This document shows positions 16,071 through 25,800 of a stretch of 64,000 nucleotides of DNA, piece by piece. Below the pieces are notes generated by a model. That model was not told where the DNA came from. It searched no databases and saw only the letters and a list, made by a program, of their open reading frames with translations. The first letter of the stretch is position 1; each line of letters starts with the position of its first letter. The translations under genes and the position numbers were made by a program. The DNA comes from Natrialbaceae archaeon AArc-T1-2 (GTDB taxonomy: Archaea; Halobacteriota; Halobacteria; Halobacteriales; Natrialbaceae), in contig NZ_CP127174.1 in the NCBI RefSeq assembly GCF_030273315.1, positions 434,001 to 498,000 on the forward strand. Direction: 5' to 3'.

Positions 16071-16493
16071 ATGGGTTTCGAACTGCGCGATCACACGGCC
16101 GACGTCGCCGTCGCCGCGACCGGCGACACCCTCGAAAAGACCGTCGCCGCGTTCGCGGACGGACTCGCGGCGGCCTGTGCCGAAGACGTACCCGACGTCG
16201 GCGATCGATTCGAACTCGCCGTACACGCCGAGAGTCGCGAGGCGCTGTTGTTCGATTACCTCGACGAACTGATCTACCTGCGAGACGTCCGTCGGGAGCT
16301 TCCCGTCGACAACCGCGTCGAGCACCTCGATGGTCCCGACGACGAGGACGGAACGTGGCGACTCGAGGCGACCGCCCGCGGCGTTCCGCTCGAGGAGGTA
16401 AGCGCCCGCGAGGTGAAGGCAGTGACGTATTCGGAGATGCGCCTCGAGGAGACCGCCGAGGGGTGGGAGGGGTACGTCGTGCTCGACGTCTGA
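16071..16493 (+). CDS. Archease, RtcB activator
   Basis: A 140-aa protein with the archease signature ELRDHTADVAVAATGDTLEK at residues 4-23, including the metal-binding Asp in DHTADV, the central motif LLFDYLDELIYLRDV (~63-77), and the acidic C-terminal end VVLDV. Archease speeds guanylylation of the tRNA ligase RtcB and allows multiple turnover. rtcB itself lies 1.3 kb downstream on the same strand, separated by one membrane-protein gene. Confidence 0.93.
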   Translation: MGFELRDHTADVAVAATGDTLEKTVAAFADGLAAACAEDVPDVGDRFELAVHAESREALLFDYLDELIYLRDVRRELPVDNRVEHLDGPDDEDGTWRLEATARGVPLEEVSAREVKAVTYSEMRLEETAEGWEGYVVLDV

Positions 16494-16605
16494 CACTCTG
16501 ATGGCTGTGCCTGTGTTCCGGCGGGACCACTAAGACGTTCGCGGGCGACGATGCGCCGGCCGGACCGTTTTGAGGAGGGGAGACGTATCGCGTACACGTT
16601 CGACC

Positions 16606-17694
16606 ATGTCACTTCGTTCGCGCTCAAGCACGCTCGCGTCGTTCGTCCTGATCTCTCTCGGATTGCTCGTCGCCGTCGATCCCGTAGCCGCCCACGAGGA
16701 GTACGTCGTCGAGGAGGAACGGAACGTCGGCGTCGCGGAGTTTTTCGCCGACGCGGTCGCCGATCCGCTCGTCGTCGGTCCGCTACTCGCCGGCGCGGTC
16801 ATCGTCGCCGGCGTCGTCGCCGCCTACCTCGCGTTCGATCCAGCACCCCAGGACGTCGCTGCCTTCCGGTACGCTATGCGGGAGTACGTCGAGTACGTCC
16901 CGTGGCTGCTCCGGATCTCGGTCGGGATTCCGCTGATCGGCGCCGGGTTCGAGGGCTACTTCTTCAGCCCCGCCGTCGAGATTCAGATGCGCCTGCTGCA
17001 AGTTGCGCTTGGCTTTCTGTTGCTTTTCGGTCTGGCGACGCGAGCCGTCGCGCTCGTGACGCTCGCGGTCTATCTCGCAGGAGCCGTCGTCTGGCCGACG
17101 CTTCTGTTACAACTCGAGTTCGTCGGTGCGACGGTCGCGATCGCGATCGTCGGCAGCGGGAAACCCAGTGCCGATCACGTCCTCGCGCGGCTGGCGGGCG
17201 GCCCGGGAACGATCTACGGACGCATCGACGTAGTCTACGAGCGAGCGCGGCGGACCAAAGACCGTCTCGCACCGTCGGAAGCCACCGCTCCGACGGTCGT
17301 CCGCGTCGGACTGGGGGCAACGTTTGTCTTTCTCGGGGCGACCCAGAAACTCCTCCAGCCCGGACTCGCGCTGGCGGTCGTCGACCGGTACGATCTGACG
17401 GCAGTCGTCCCCGCCAGCCCCGAACTCTGGGTGCTCGGTGCGGGACTGGCCGAAGTGACGCTGGGACTCGCGTTGATCGTCGGGGCGTTCACCCGCGCCG
17501 GCGCGGCCGTCGCGATCGCGATGTTTTCGCTCACGCTGTTTGCCCTTCCGGACGACCCCGTCCTCGCACACGTCGTCCTCTTCGGGATGGCGTCCGTGTT
17601 GCTCATCACCGGCGGCGGGCCCTACTCCGTCGACAACCGGATGGAACGCCTCGAGGACGACCTCGAAGCGACCGTCCCGTCCACGGTGACGTAG
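16606..17694 (+). CDS. DoxX-like multi-spanning membrane protein with signal-like N-terminus
   Basis: A 362-aa protein starting at ATG 16606. Residues 10-30 form a signal-like hydrophobic segment ending VAAHEEYV, followed by a short external loop and then about eight membrane helices. Repeated motifs such as WLLRISVGIPLIGAGFEGYF and VVRVGLGATFVFLGATQKLL resemble duplicated DoxX-type helices. The family has suggested links to quinone or sulfur redox, but no cofactor residue is visible. It is placed between archease and rtcB, yet membrane topology gives no obvious link to RNA ligation. Confidence 0.78.
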   Translation: MSLRSRSSTLASFVLISLGLLVAVDPVAAHEEYVVEEERNVGVAEFFADAVADPLVVGPLLAGAVIVAGVVAAYLAFDPAPQDVAAFRYAMREYVEYVPWLLRISVGIPLIGAGFEGYFFSPAVEIQMRLLQVALGFLLLFGLATRAVALVTLAVYLAGAVVWPTLLLQLEFVGATVAIAIVGSGKPSADHVLARLAGGPGTIYGRIDVVYERARRTKDRLAPSEATAPTVVRVGLGATFVFLGATQKLLQPGLALAVVDRYDLTAVVPASPELWVLGAGLAEVTLGLALIVGAFTRAGAAVAIAMFSLTLFALPDDPVLAHVVLFGMASVLLITGGGPYSVDNRMERLEDDLEATVPSTVT

Positions 17695-17763
17695 ATCTGG
17701 GAGCGACCTTCCAGCCGTCCGGACAGACGAACTTCTTTCACCGTCGGTGTCCGACGTAGACGT

Positions 17764-19224
17764 ATGACCACGTTCGAAACAGACGGCATCACGCTCCACC
17801 AGGTAGAGGAGTACATCTGGGAGATCCCACAGGAGGGCGGGATGCGCGCTCCAGCCCGGGTGTTCGCGAGCGAGCGACTGCTCGAGGAGATCGCCGACGA
17901 CAAGACCCTCGAGCAGTTGCAGAACGCGACGCACCTGCCGGGGATCGCCAAGTACGGCATCTGCATGCCCGACGGCCACCAGGGCTACGGCTTCCCCGTC
18001 GGCGGCGTCGGCGCGTTCGACGCCGAGGAAGGCTGTATTTCGCCCGGCTCAGTCGGCTATGACATAAATTGCGGAGTTAGAATGATGGAAACGAACCTCT
18101 CCTACGACGACCTGCAGGGTCGCGAGGAGGAACTCGTCGACTCCCTGTTCGCGAACGTGCCGTCGGGACTGGGAGCCGGCGGCATCGTCGAGACGGACGT
18201 CGAGACCATCGAGGAGATCTTAGAGGGTGGCGTCGAGTGGGCCCTCGAGAACGGCTACGCCGTCGAGGACGACCTGCGCTGCTGTGAGGACGAGGGCCAC
18301 CGCGAGGAGGCAGACGCCTCGAAGATCACCCAGAAGGCCAAGGATCGGGGGAAGAACCAGGTCGGCTCGCTGGGGTCGGGGAATCACTTCCTCGAGGTCC
18401 AGCGGGTCACCGACGTCTTCGACGACGAGATCGGCTCGGCCTACGGCCTCTCCGAGGACCAGATCGTCGTGCTCATCCACTGTGGCTCGCGGGGACTGGG
18501 TCACCAGACCTGTAACGACTACTTGCGAAAGATCGAGCAACAACACCAGGGACTGTTGAACCAGCTGCCGGACAAGGAACTCGCAGCCGCACCCGCGGGC
18601 TCGCAACTCGCCGAGGACTACTACGGGGCGATGAACGCCGCGATCAACTTCGCGTGGGTCAACCGCCAGCTAATCATGCACCGCACCCGGAAGGTCTTCG
18701 AGCGGGTCTTCGAGCGCTCGTGGGAGGCCATGGAGATGGAACTGCTGTACGACGTGGCTCACAACATCGCCAAGAAGGAGACCCACGAGGTCGACGATGA
18801 GAAGCGAGAGTACTTCGTCCACCGCAAGGGTGCGACGCGGGCGTTCCCCGCTGGTCATTCCGAGGTGCCCGAGGTCTACCGCGACGTCGGCCAGCCCGTC
18901 ATCATCCCCGGCAGCATGGGCACGGGAAGCTACGTCCTCTCGGGAGGCGACCGGTCGATGGAGCTCACCTTCGGCTCGACGGCCCACGGCGCGGGCAGAG
19001 TGATGAGCCGAACCCAGGCGAAAAGCGACTACTGGGGTGAGGACGTCCGGGACGAACTGCGTGACCAGCAACAGATCTACGTCAAGGCCGACTCCGGCGC
19101 GACCGTCGCCGAGGAGGCCCCCGGCGTCTACAAGGACGTCGACGAGGTCGTCCGCGTCTCCGACGAACTCGGCATTGGCGACAAGGTGGCACGGACTTAC
19201 CCCGTCTGTAACATCAAAGGCTGA
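17764..19224 (+). CDS. rtcB: RtcB tRNA-splicing RNA ligase
   Basis: A 486-aa protein that joins 2',3'-cyclic phosphate and 5'-OH RNA ends using GTP and Mn2+. Visible family motifs are MPDGHQGYGFPVGG at 68-81, the metal-binding Cys in DINCGVR (Cys103), NQVGSLGSGNHFLEVQ, HCGSRGLGH, and the histidine guanylylation region near VMSRTQA (HGAGR). No intein is present and the length is normal. It acts in ligation of spliced tRNA halves, with archease as partner. ATG 17764 is followed directly by the conserved N-terminus. Confidence 0.95.
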   Translation: MTTFETDGITLHQVEEYIWEIPQEGGMRAPARVFASERLLEEIADDKTLEQLQNATHLPGIAKYGICMPDGHQGYGFPVGGVGAFDAEEGCISPGSVGYDINCGVRMMETNLSYDDLQGREEELVDSLFANVPSGLGAGGIVETDVETIEEILEGGVEWALENGYAVEDDLRCCEDEGHREEADASKITQKAKDRGKNQVGSLGSGNHFLEVQRVTDVFDDEIGSAYGLSEDQIVVLIHCGSRGLGHQTCNDYLRKIEQQHQGLLNQLPDKELAAAPAGSQLAEDYYGAMNAAINFAWVNRQLIMHRTRKVFERVFERSWEAMEMELLYDVAHNIAKKETHEVDDEKREYFVHRKGATRAFPAGHSEVPEVYRDVGQPVIIPGSMGTGSYVLSGGDRSMELTFGSTAHGAGRVMSRTQAKSDYWGEDVRDELRDQQQIYVKADSGATVAEEAPGVYKDVDEVVRVSDELGIGDKVARTYPVCNIKG

Positions 19225-19348
19225 ACGGCGACGAACCGAGCTCGGACTCGCTCCTCCGGCAGTACGCTATAGTTCCTGCCCGCCGATAGTACGATCCGAT
19301 GTTCGAGACCGACGCCGATCGTCGAACCAGGCAAGCGGGTGAGCTGCC

Positions 19349-21004
19349 GTGACCGTCGAACTCGATGGCGAGACGCTCACGCCGGAGGACGTCGCCGCGG
19401 TCGCCCGAGACGACGAGGACGTTTCGGTCCCCGAACCCGCTCGCGAACGGGTTCGAAAATCGCGCGAGCGGATCGCGGACGTCCTCGAGCGCGACGAACC
19501 CGTCTACGGGGTGAACACGGGCTTTGGCGAGCTCGTCGACCAGCAGATCCCGGGAAACCGACTCGAGACGCTCCAGACGAATCTGCTGCGAAGCCACGCG
19601 GCCGGGACGGGCCGAGAGCTCACTCGCGAGGAGGTTCGAGCGACCCTCGCCGCACGGGTCAACGCCCTGGTGACGGGCCACTCCGGCGTGCGCGAGGTCG
19701 TGGTCGACCACCTCGTGGCGATGCTCAACGGTGGCGTCCACCCCGTCGTGAAATCCCGTGGGAGTCTCGGGGCGAGTGGTGACCTGGCACCGCTTGCACA
19801 CGCCTCGCTCGTGTTGATCGGCGAAGGCGAGGCGGACGTCGACGCCCCGACGGACGACGACCCCGAGCGAACCCGTCGCCTCGAGGGCGCGGCTGCGCTC
19901 GAGGCGATCGACCGCGAGCCCCTGACGCTCGCCCCAAAAGAGGGGCTGGCGCTCATAAATGGCACCCAGCTGACGACCGGACTCGCCGCGCTGGCCGTCG
20001 TCGACGCCGAATCGCTCGCATCGACGGCCGACGTCGCGGGCGCGCTAACGACGGAGGTGACGCTGGGGACGACGGCGTCGGCGGAGCCGACGATCCACGA
20101 CGTCCGGCCCCACGATGGCCAGCGAGCGAGCGCGGCGACCGTTCGACGGCTCACCGCAGGAAGCGACGTCGTCGAGGCCCATCGCAACTGCGATCGGGTC
20201 CAGGATGCGTACTCGCTTCGGTGTCTCCCACAGGTCCACGGCGCCGTCCGGGACGCGGTCTCCCACCTCCGCGAGGCCGTCGAGATCGAACTCAACAGCG
20301 CGACCGACAACCCGCTCGTCTTCGACGCGACGGGGATCGACGACCGCGCGTCGGGAACCGACCGGGCGGCGGTGCTTTCGGGCGGGAACTTCCACGGCGA
20401 ACCGCTCGCGCTTCGACTCGAGTACGTCCGGCTCGCACTGACCGAACTCGCGACGATCTCGGAGCGACGGATCGACCGCCTGGTGAACCCGAACCTGCAG
20501 GAGCCACACCTGCCACCGTTTCTCGCCCCCGACAGCGGCGTTCAGTCGGGGTACATGATCGCCCAGTACACCGCCGCTGCGGCGGTCAACGAGCTGCGAG
20601 CAACGGGAACGGCCGTGACCGACAACACGCCCGTCAGCGGTGGCCAGGAAGATCACGTCAGCATGAGCGCCACGGCCGCGTTCGCCGTTCGTTCGTCGCT
20701 CGAGTCCGCTCGAACGGTCCTCGCGACGGAGCTCGTCTGTGGAGCGCAGGCTCGTGAGTACGTCGGAGACGCGTTCGACGACGTCGACGACCTCGAACTC
20801 GGCGCGGGCACCGACGCGGCCTACGACCTCGTTCGCGAACTCGTCGCGCCGCTCGAGACGGACCGTCCCGTCCACGCGGACGTCGAGGCAGTCGTCGAGG
20901 CGCTCGAGGCCGGCCTGCTCGAGGACGCAGTCACGGCGGCGTGTCCGGACTGGCTCGAGCGATCGCCGATCGACGCTGGTGGACCGACCGGGACGCGACG
21001 CTGA
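19349..21004 (+). CDS. hutH: Histidine ammonia-lyase
   Basis: A 551-aa protein converting L-histidine to urocanate and ammonia. The Ala-Ser-Gly triad that forms the MIO cofactor is at 142-144 (GSLGASGDLAPLAHAS). Other family blocks are VYGVNTGFGEL (52-62), LINGTQLTTG, EIELNSATDNPL, GGNFHGEP and SGGQEDHVSM. The start is GTG 19349 after a GAGCTG. The rest of the urocanate pathway (hutU, hutI, hutG) is absent on both sides: rtcB precedes it and a Bat-type regulator follows. An orphan location is unusual if this gene is to support histidine breakdown; see findings. Confidence 0.94.
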   Translation: MTVELDGETLTPEDVAAVARDDEDVSVPEPARERVRKSRERIADVLERDEPVYGVNTGFGELVDQQIPGNRLETLQTNLLRSHAAGTGRELTREEVRATLAARVNALVTGHSGVREVVVDHLVAMLNGGVHPVVKSRGSLGASGDLAPLAHASLVLIGEGEADVDAPTDDDPERTRRLEGAAALEAIDREPLTLAPKEGLALINGTQLTTGLAALAVVDAESLASTADVAGALTTEVTLGTTASAEPTIHDVRPHDGQRASAATVRRLTAGSDVVEAHRNCDRVQDAYSLRCLPQVHGAVRDAVSHLREAVEIELNSATDNPLVFDATGIDDRASGTDRAAVLSGGNFHGEPLALRLEYVRLALTELATISERRIDRLVNPNLQEPHLPPFLAPDSGVQSGYMIAQYTAAAAVNELRATGTAVTDNTPVSGGQEDHVSMSATAAFAVRSSLESARTVLATELVCGAQAREYVGDAFDDVDDLELGAGTDAAYDLVRELVAPLETDRPVHADVEAVVEALEAGLLEDAVTAACPDWLERSPIDAGGPTGTRR

Positions 21005-21129
21005 CGACCGGATAACGTTATACCGTTCGGGGGCGTAGAACCGTTCGCCTCGAACAGAGGCAGTCCGGTACGAGGGGAACCGGAGCCTTGCTGTCACCAC
21101 CACCTACCGCCTCTCGCCGGACAGTTGTG

Positions 21130-21147
21130 CGCTACGTGCGTGTAGCG
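21130..21147. terminator. Hairpin between convergent hutH and the Bat-like gene
   Basis: CGCTAC, a 6-base loop, then GTAGCG. It lies in the 205-base gap where the two genes end toward each other. No U-run follows, so it may aid transcript ends or be neutral. Confidence 0.3.
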
Positions 21148-21209
21148 ACAATCGGTACGTCTCTTCCCTACTCAACGGTACACCCTAAACAGTTAGGCTA
21201 ACAGTGCGT

Positions 21210-23231
21210 TCACTCGACGTCGGTTCCGGATTCCTCGAAAAACTCCGCCAACACTTCGTTCAGCGCCTTCCGGAGGTGTTGGTGCATCGTCGGCGGCGAG
21301 ACGTCCATCGCCTCCGCGAGTTCCTCGCCGGTACTTGCCCGCGGCCAATCGAAGTAGCCGCCGTGATACGCAAACCGGAGGGCGGTGAGCTGTCGGTCGG
21401 TGAGCCTGTCGACGATTCGTTCCCGTCGCTCTTCGGCCGTGTGCACCGGCCGACCGACCTCCCGTCGTGCGGTAAGCGTCACGTCGTCGTACACCGACCG
21501 CAACGCGTCGATCAGTTCCCGGACGTCGGCGTCGTGGGGGACCTCGAGGAGGACCATCGCGATGCCGTCTTCGACGGTGATGTCCCGAATCGTCGCCCCG
21601 TAGTTCGCAAGCGTCCGCGCCCCCGATTCGTGAAGCCGGAGTTCGATCGTACACTGGTCGGCCCCGTCGTGGACGAGCCGACACTCGGCGACGGAGTCGT
21701 GGTCGGACGCTTCGGCCATCACCGTCTCCCCGTCGAGACCCTCGACCGTCACGTACTGGTAGATCTTCCCGCGTGCGGTCTCGCCGATCCACTCGAGCGA
21801 GCAGGTGCAATCGTACTCCTCGGAGAGATAAAAGGAAAGCGAGTCGCCGTGCTCGACGCGGACCTCGAGTTCGACGACGGTGTCGGCAAAGAGCAGCCGC
21901 CGATTTTTCACGGCGGTGATCGCGAAGCCGATCGTCTCGCCGAGCAGCCGAAAGGCGTCTTCCTCACGCGGGCTGAACGCATCGTCGCGACTCGCGTAGA
22001 CGACGAGTGCACCGTAGCTCGTCGTATCGTGTTCGATCGGAATGGTAATCGCAGACCTGACGTCGTCCTCGCGAGCGGCACGACGGACCCGCTCCGAAAT
22101 CCGCGGTTCGTCGGCCATCCGGTTGCTGGTCCGAACGACACCCGTCTCGAGCGTCTCGAGTACCGGCTCTCCGTCCCAACTCGACTGCTCACGGGCGAAC
22201 TCGAACAGCGCCGTCGTTTCGCCCGCGGCGGTGCGAACGACGATATCGTCGCCGTCTAACTCGCCGATCCACGAGCCGGTGTACAGCTCTGATTCGACGA
22301 GCTGTCGACAGGCCTCCCGTTCGATGGCCTCCCGCGTCGGCGCTTCCACGAGCGTGTGAATGACCTGTCGGACGACCCGGTTAATGTCGTTGAGCGTCAC
22401 GAACTGGTCGCGCTGGCGACGCAGCGTCCGCTCTCGTTCGACGCGTTCGGTGATGTCCCGACCCAGCCAGACGACCACTCGTCGGCCGTCGATCGTCTCG
22501 TCGAACGGGACGACGCGTGCCTCGTACCACCGCCGCCCCTCGGTCGTCTCGACCTCGTACTCGATCGACTGGACCTCCTCGGTCTCGAGGGTACGATCGA
22601 GACACGCCTGTAAGTCGGCGGCGACGTCGGCGGGGAACGCGTCCGAGAGGTGATGGTCGACCAGCTCGTCGGCCGAGACAGTGTACAGGTCGTCGGATTC
22701 GGGACGGACCGTCGCCTCGAGGTAGTAGCCGTCCTCGTCGATGAGAAACGCCTCGTCCGGCAGTCGTTCTGCGAGCAAGTCGCGAAACCGACTGCGCTCG
22801 TCGTCGGCCGCGTCGTCGTGTTCGTCGGCGACGGTCACGATCCGATCCGCGAGCGTCGCCTCGTCCGACGGCGGGACGTAGTCGGCCGCCCCGCGTCTGA
22901 TCGCGACGGCCGCGAGCTGTTCGCTTCCCTCCCCGGGTGCGACCACGACCGGCGAGTCGACTGCGTCGTCGTCCTCGACCGCCTCGACGTCCTCGAGGAG
23001 CTCGCGTGCGACGGTTGGACAGTCGGCAGCGACGACGAGACAGTCCGTTTCAGGCGCGACCGTTCGATCGATCGCGTCCGGGTCGGGGCGGTGAACGTCG
23101 AACCGTGGGCTGTCGGTCAGCCGGTCGACCGACTCGACGTCGCAGTCGCTGGGCGCGAGAACGGCGACCACGATCTCGCGGTCGTCGGACGTCTGCCACG
23201 TTCGGTCCCCCTTATTTTCTGCGTCGGTCAT
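21210..23231 (-). CDS. Bat-like sensor-regulator (receiver-like, PAS, GAF, HTH_10)
   Basis: A 673-aa cytoplasmic protein. Residues 15-130 are a receiver-like domain that lacks a clear phospho-acceptor. Residues ~150-270 are a PAS domain (DEAFLIDEDGYYLEATVRPE, ending VVVWLGRDITER). Residues ~285-445 are a GAF domain (LVESELYTGSWIGELDGDDI). A bacterio-opsin activator N-terminal-type beta domain follows, then the C-terminal HTH_10 (LTDRQLTALRFAYHGGYFDW, STGEELAEAMDVSPPTMHQH). Haloarchaeal Bat-type regulators answer oxygen or light; the signal here is unknown. It is convergent with hutH and has its own upstream region of ~200 bases. Confidence 0.9.
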   Translation of the reverse strand: MTDAENKGDRTWQTSDDREIVVAVLAPSDCDVESVDRLTDSPRFDVHRPDPDAIDRTVAPETDCLVVAADCPTVARELLEDVEAVEDDDAVDSPVVVAPGEGSEQLAAVAIRRGAADYVPPSDEATLADRIVTVADEHDDAADDERSRFRDLLAERLPDEAFLIDEDGYYLEATVRPESDDLYTVSADELVDHHLSDAFPADVAADLQACLDRTLETEEVQSIEYEVETTEGRRWYEARVVPFDETIDGRRVVVWLGRDITERVERERTLRRQRDQFVTLNDINRVVRQVIHTLVEAPTREAIEREACRQLVESELYTGSWIGELDGDDIVVRTAAGETTALFEFAREQSSWDGEPVLETLETGVVRTSNRMADEPRISERVRRAAREDDVRSAITIPIEHDTTSYGALVVYASRDDAFSPREEDAFRLLGETIGFAITAVKNRRLLFADTVVELEVRVEHGDSLSFYLSEEYDCTCSLEWIGETARGKIYQYVTVEGLDGETVMAEASDHDSVAECRLVHDGADQCTIELRLHESGARTLANYGATIRDITVEDGIAMVLLEVPHDADVRELIDALRSVYDDVTLTARREVGRPVHTAEERRERIVDRLTDRQLTALRFAYHGGYFDWPRASTGEELAEAMDVSPPTMHQHLRKALNEVLAEFFEESGTDVE

Positions 23232-23438
23232 TCATTCGAAAGGTCACTGTGGTTCCGACGGCACAGCGACGGTGTCAGCCGTGACAATCGCCGTCTAGAC
23301 ACGATCGAGCTCGATTCCGATATGGTTGGCGGCTATATGTAACGATACCTACTGCCATCAATTTCTCCACCGAGGAGCCGTCGAACTCCGTTCACCCCGT
23401 TCGAGTTGCTACCCCCGACGCAGGCGGCTCCGTGACCA

Positions 23439-23693
23439 CTACAGGTGACCGTTCGATTTCAGCTCCGCGATGACGTCGTCGACGAGCTCGTCGGCGGTCT
23501 CGTAGGGAAAGTCCTCCCCGCCGGAGAGTTCGGCGTTTAGCTCCATCGCCGTCATCGAAAACTCGCCGGACTCGAAGGTCGTTCCCGGTCCGGCAGGCAG
23601 CGCGGGGACCAGTTCCATCGGACTCGAGACGGGATACTCCGCCCCGTCGAACGCGTCGGTTAGCTGCTCGCGAAGGTCTGTTTCGTCTACCAT
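23439..23693 (-). CDS. MTH865-like family protein
   Basis: An 84-aa protein starting at ATG 23693 inside a longer open frame. It matches the MTH865 family pattern: DLREQLTDAFDGAEYPVSSP at the N-terminus, FSMTAMELNAELSGGEDFPY in the middle, and a C-terminal helix. The family has an EF-hand-like helical fold but no known function. It is divergently paired with the RHH regulator at 23805 across 111 bases, so the two may share a promoter region. Confidence 0.85.
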   Translation of the reverse strand: MVDETDLREQLTDAFDGAEYPVSSPMELVPALPAGPGTTFESGEFSMTAMELNAELSGGEDFPYETADELVDDVIAELKSNGHL

Positions 23694-23804
23694 CGTATGC
23701 GTCGATTCCGGCCGACGGTAAAAAGAGGCGACGAATCGATCCGGAAGCAACGTGACCGCCGGATTCCCACAACAGTAATTATCACGGAGCGTCGTTATCG
23801 AAAC

Positions 23805-24203
23805 ATGGCAAAAGATACCGTCAGGTACCCCGACGAGGTCGTCGACGAGATCGACGCGCTCGTCGAAGACGGTATGTTCGAGAGCAAATCCGAGTTCTAT
23901 CGCTTCTCCGCGGAGTACGTCCTCACGCTGATCAACCCCGACCACGACGTCGAGACGTTCAACTTCGAGGAGATCAGGGACGAACTCGAGATCGACGTCG
24001 GCGATCACGCCGCAGCACTCGGGGCAGACGGCGGCACCCTCTTTCTCGAGGCCGTGATCACCGTCCGCAAACACGGCCTGCGTGGCGATTACGAGGCCGC
24101 CGAACGGTTCATCGACACCCACTACGACGCGACCGACCAGGAGTGTCTCATTCTCGAGGAACTGCTCGGCACCTACCGAAACGGGACCGGAGAGCCGGCC
24201 TGA
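23805..24203 (+). CDS. Ribbon-helix-helix regulator resembling CdrL
   Basis: A 132-aa protein. Residues 3-45 are a ribbon-helix-helix domain (DTVRYPDEVVDEIDALVEDG, ESKSEFYRFSAEYVL). Residues 50-132 form a conserved helical C-terminal domain (TLFLEAVITVRKHGLRGDYE). The sequence agrees with what I recall of CdrL, the cell-division regulator that binds the cdrS-ftsZ2 promoter in haloarchaea; this is from memory. ATG 23805 was chosen rather than an upstream start. The divergent MTH865-family gene shares its upstream region. Confidence 0.82.
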   Translation: MAKDTVRYPDEVVDEIDALVEDGMFESKSEFYRFSAEYVLTLINPDHDVETFNFEEIRDELEIDVGDHAAALGADGGTLFLEAVITVRKHGLRGDYEAAERFIDTHYDATDQECLILEELLGTYRNGTGEPA

Positions 24204-24213
24204 CGGCCTCGCG

Positions 24214-25755
24214 TTATAGGAACGGCTCGCCGAGTGCCTCGAGGTCGACGTGGTCACGAACGAGCGAGGCGGCGCGGTCGTACGGCGACGTGGCCTCGCC
24301 GACGTCGTCGGTGGGCGGGCGCTCTCGGCCCGCCTCCCGGTAGACGCAGTCGAGAAACGCCTCGCGGACGGGATCCTCGTCGAACAGGCCGTGGAGGTAC
24401 GTCCCCAGCACGGTTTCACGAACGGCGCTGTCGGGATCCAGCGGCGACGGGAGGTCCGCGAGCACGCGGGTGCGGCCGGCGTGGATCTCGTAGCCCGAGA
24501 CGGTCCCGCGCGCACCCGCGATCGGCCCCGCGCCCGAGACCTCGACGGTCACCTGCTCGAGGCGTTTCTCCTCGCCGAACGCGGTCTCGACGGGCAACAG
24601 CCCGAAGCCGGGGACGACCTCGCGGTCGCCGGTCCCCTCGAGGGCGGCGTTCGTGATCCGCTCGCCCAGCAGCTGGTAGCCGCCACAGATCCCGACGACG
24701 GGGCCGTCGAAGCGCTCGAGGGCGTCCGCAAAGCCCGCCGCACGGAGCGCGAGCAGGTCGTCGACGGTGTTTTTCGTCCCCGGCAGGACGACGGCGTCGG
24801 CCTCGGCCAGTGGCTCGTCCACGTCTCCGTCGACGGGAACGTAGGCGACCCGCACGCCCGCCACGGCGGCGAGTGCCTCGAGGTCGGTCGCGTTCGAGAG
24901 CCGGGGCAGGCGCGGGACGGCGATCGTGACGCTGTGTGCGGGGTCGATCCCGTCGTCGTCGCCGTCGACGCGGCGCTGGTCGGTCGCCGGCAACGACACG
25001 CTGTCTTCCTCGGGCAGTCCCGGATCGTCGTAGGGGACCACGCCGAGGATCGGCACGCCCGTCCTGGCCTCGATCTCGTCGATGCCGGGCTCGAGCAGGG
25101 ACGGGTCGCCCCGGAACTTCGTGACGACCGCGCCGACGATTCGCTCGCGGAGGTCCTCGGGGAGCAGTTCGATCGTGCCATAGAGGCTGGCGAAGGCACC
25201 GCCGCGTTCGATGTCCACCAGCAGGAGGATCTCGGCGTCGCCAAAGCGGGCGGTCTCGACGTTCGCGAGGTCTCGCTCGTGGAGGTTGATCTCGGCGATG
25301 CTGCCCGCACCCTCGGCAATTATCACGTCGTGATCGCGTGCGAGTCGCCGGTGGGACCGTTCGGCGGCTGCTCGAGCGCGCTCCCAGTGGCGCTCGTAGT
25401 ACTCGCCAGCGGGAAAGTGGTCGATCGCCCGCCCCTGGAGAACGAACTGGCTCTCGCCGTCGCCGCGTGGTTTGAGCAAGACGGGATTGGCGTCGGTCGT
25501 CGGCGTGACCCCCGCCGCGCGGGCCTGGACGAACTGGGAGACGCCGATCTCGCCCCAGGCGTCGCCGTCGTCGCCGTCGTCGCCGTCGCCACCCTCGTCG
25601 GCCCGGGCGACCACCCGCGCGTTGTTGCTCATGTTCTGGGCCTTGTAGGGAGCGACGTCGACGCCCCGGTCGGCAAGCAGCCGACAGAGGCCGGCCGCGA
25701 TCGTCGACTTGCCGACGTGACTCGCCGTCCCGGCGACCAGGATCGTCCGCGTCAT
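24214..25755 (-). CDS. cobQ: Cobyric acid synthase
   Basis: A 513-aa protein that amidates four side chains of adenosylcobyrinate diamide in cobalamin synthesis. The N-terminal ATPase domain has [10 protein letters not shown] (9-18) and [11 protein letters not shown]; the C-terminal class-I glutamine amidotransferase domain has the cysteine nucleophile in [10 protein letters not shown] and the histidine in GTYLHGLF. An Asp/Gly-rich insertion ([13 protein letters not shown], ~53-65) is unusual and likely disordered. It is leftward, ends ten bases from the convergent RHH gene, and has no other cob/cbi genes in view. Confidence 0.94.
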   Translation of the reverse strand: MTRTILVAGTASHVGKSTIAAGLCRLLADRGVDVAPYKAQNMSNNARVVARADEGGDGDDGDDGDAWGEIGVSQFVQARAAGVTPTTDANPVLLKPRGDGESQFVLQGRAIDHFPAGEYYERHWERARAAAERSHRRLARDHDVIIAEGAGSIAEINLHERDLANVETARFGDAEILLLVDIERGGAFASLYGTIELLPEDLRERIVGAVVTKFRGDPSLLEPGIDEIEARTGVPILGVVPYDDPGLPEEDSVSLPATDQRRVDGDDDGIDPAHSVTIAVPRLPRLSNATDLEALAAVAGVRVAYVPVDGDVDEPLAEADAVVLPGTKNTVDDLLALRAAGFADALERFDGPVVGICGGYQLLGERITNAALEGTGDREVVPGFGLLPVETAFGEEKRLEQVTVEVSGAGPIAGARGTVSGYEIHAGRTRVLADLPSPLDPDSAVRETVLGTYLHGLFDEDPVREAFLDCVYREAGRERPPTDDVGEATSPYDRAASLVRDHVDLEALGEPFL

Positions 25756-25800
25756 CGGGTAGAGGCGGTCGCTCGAGGCTATTCGACCTGTCGATTCTCC

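Noticed and set aside
16551-17759. 402-codon arginine-rich frame
   Set aside because: Out-of-frame reading of the DoxX-like gene; more than a quarter arginine.
19250-19300. Possible fourth palindrome copy (CCGGCAGTAC ... GCCGATAGTAC)
   Set aside because: The two tip-like segments point the same way and are too close together; no palindromic arms.
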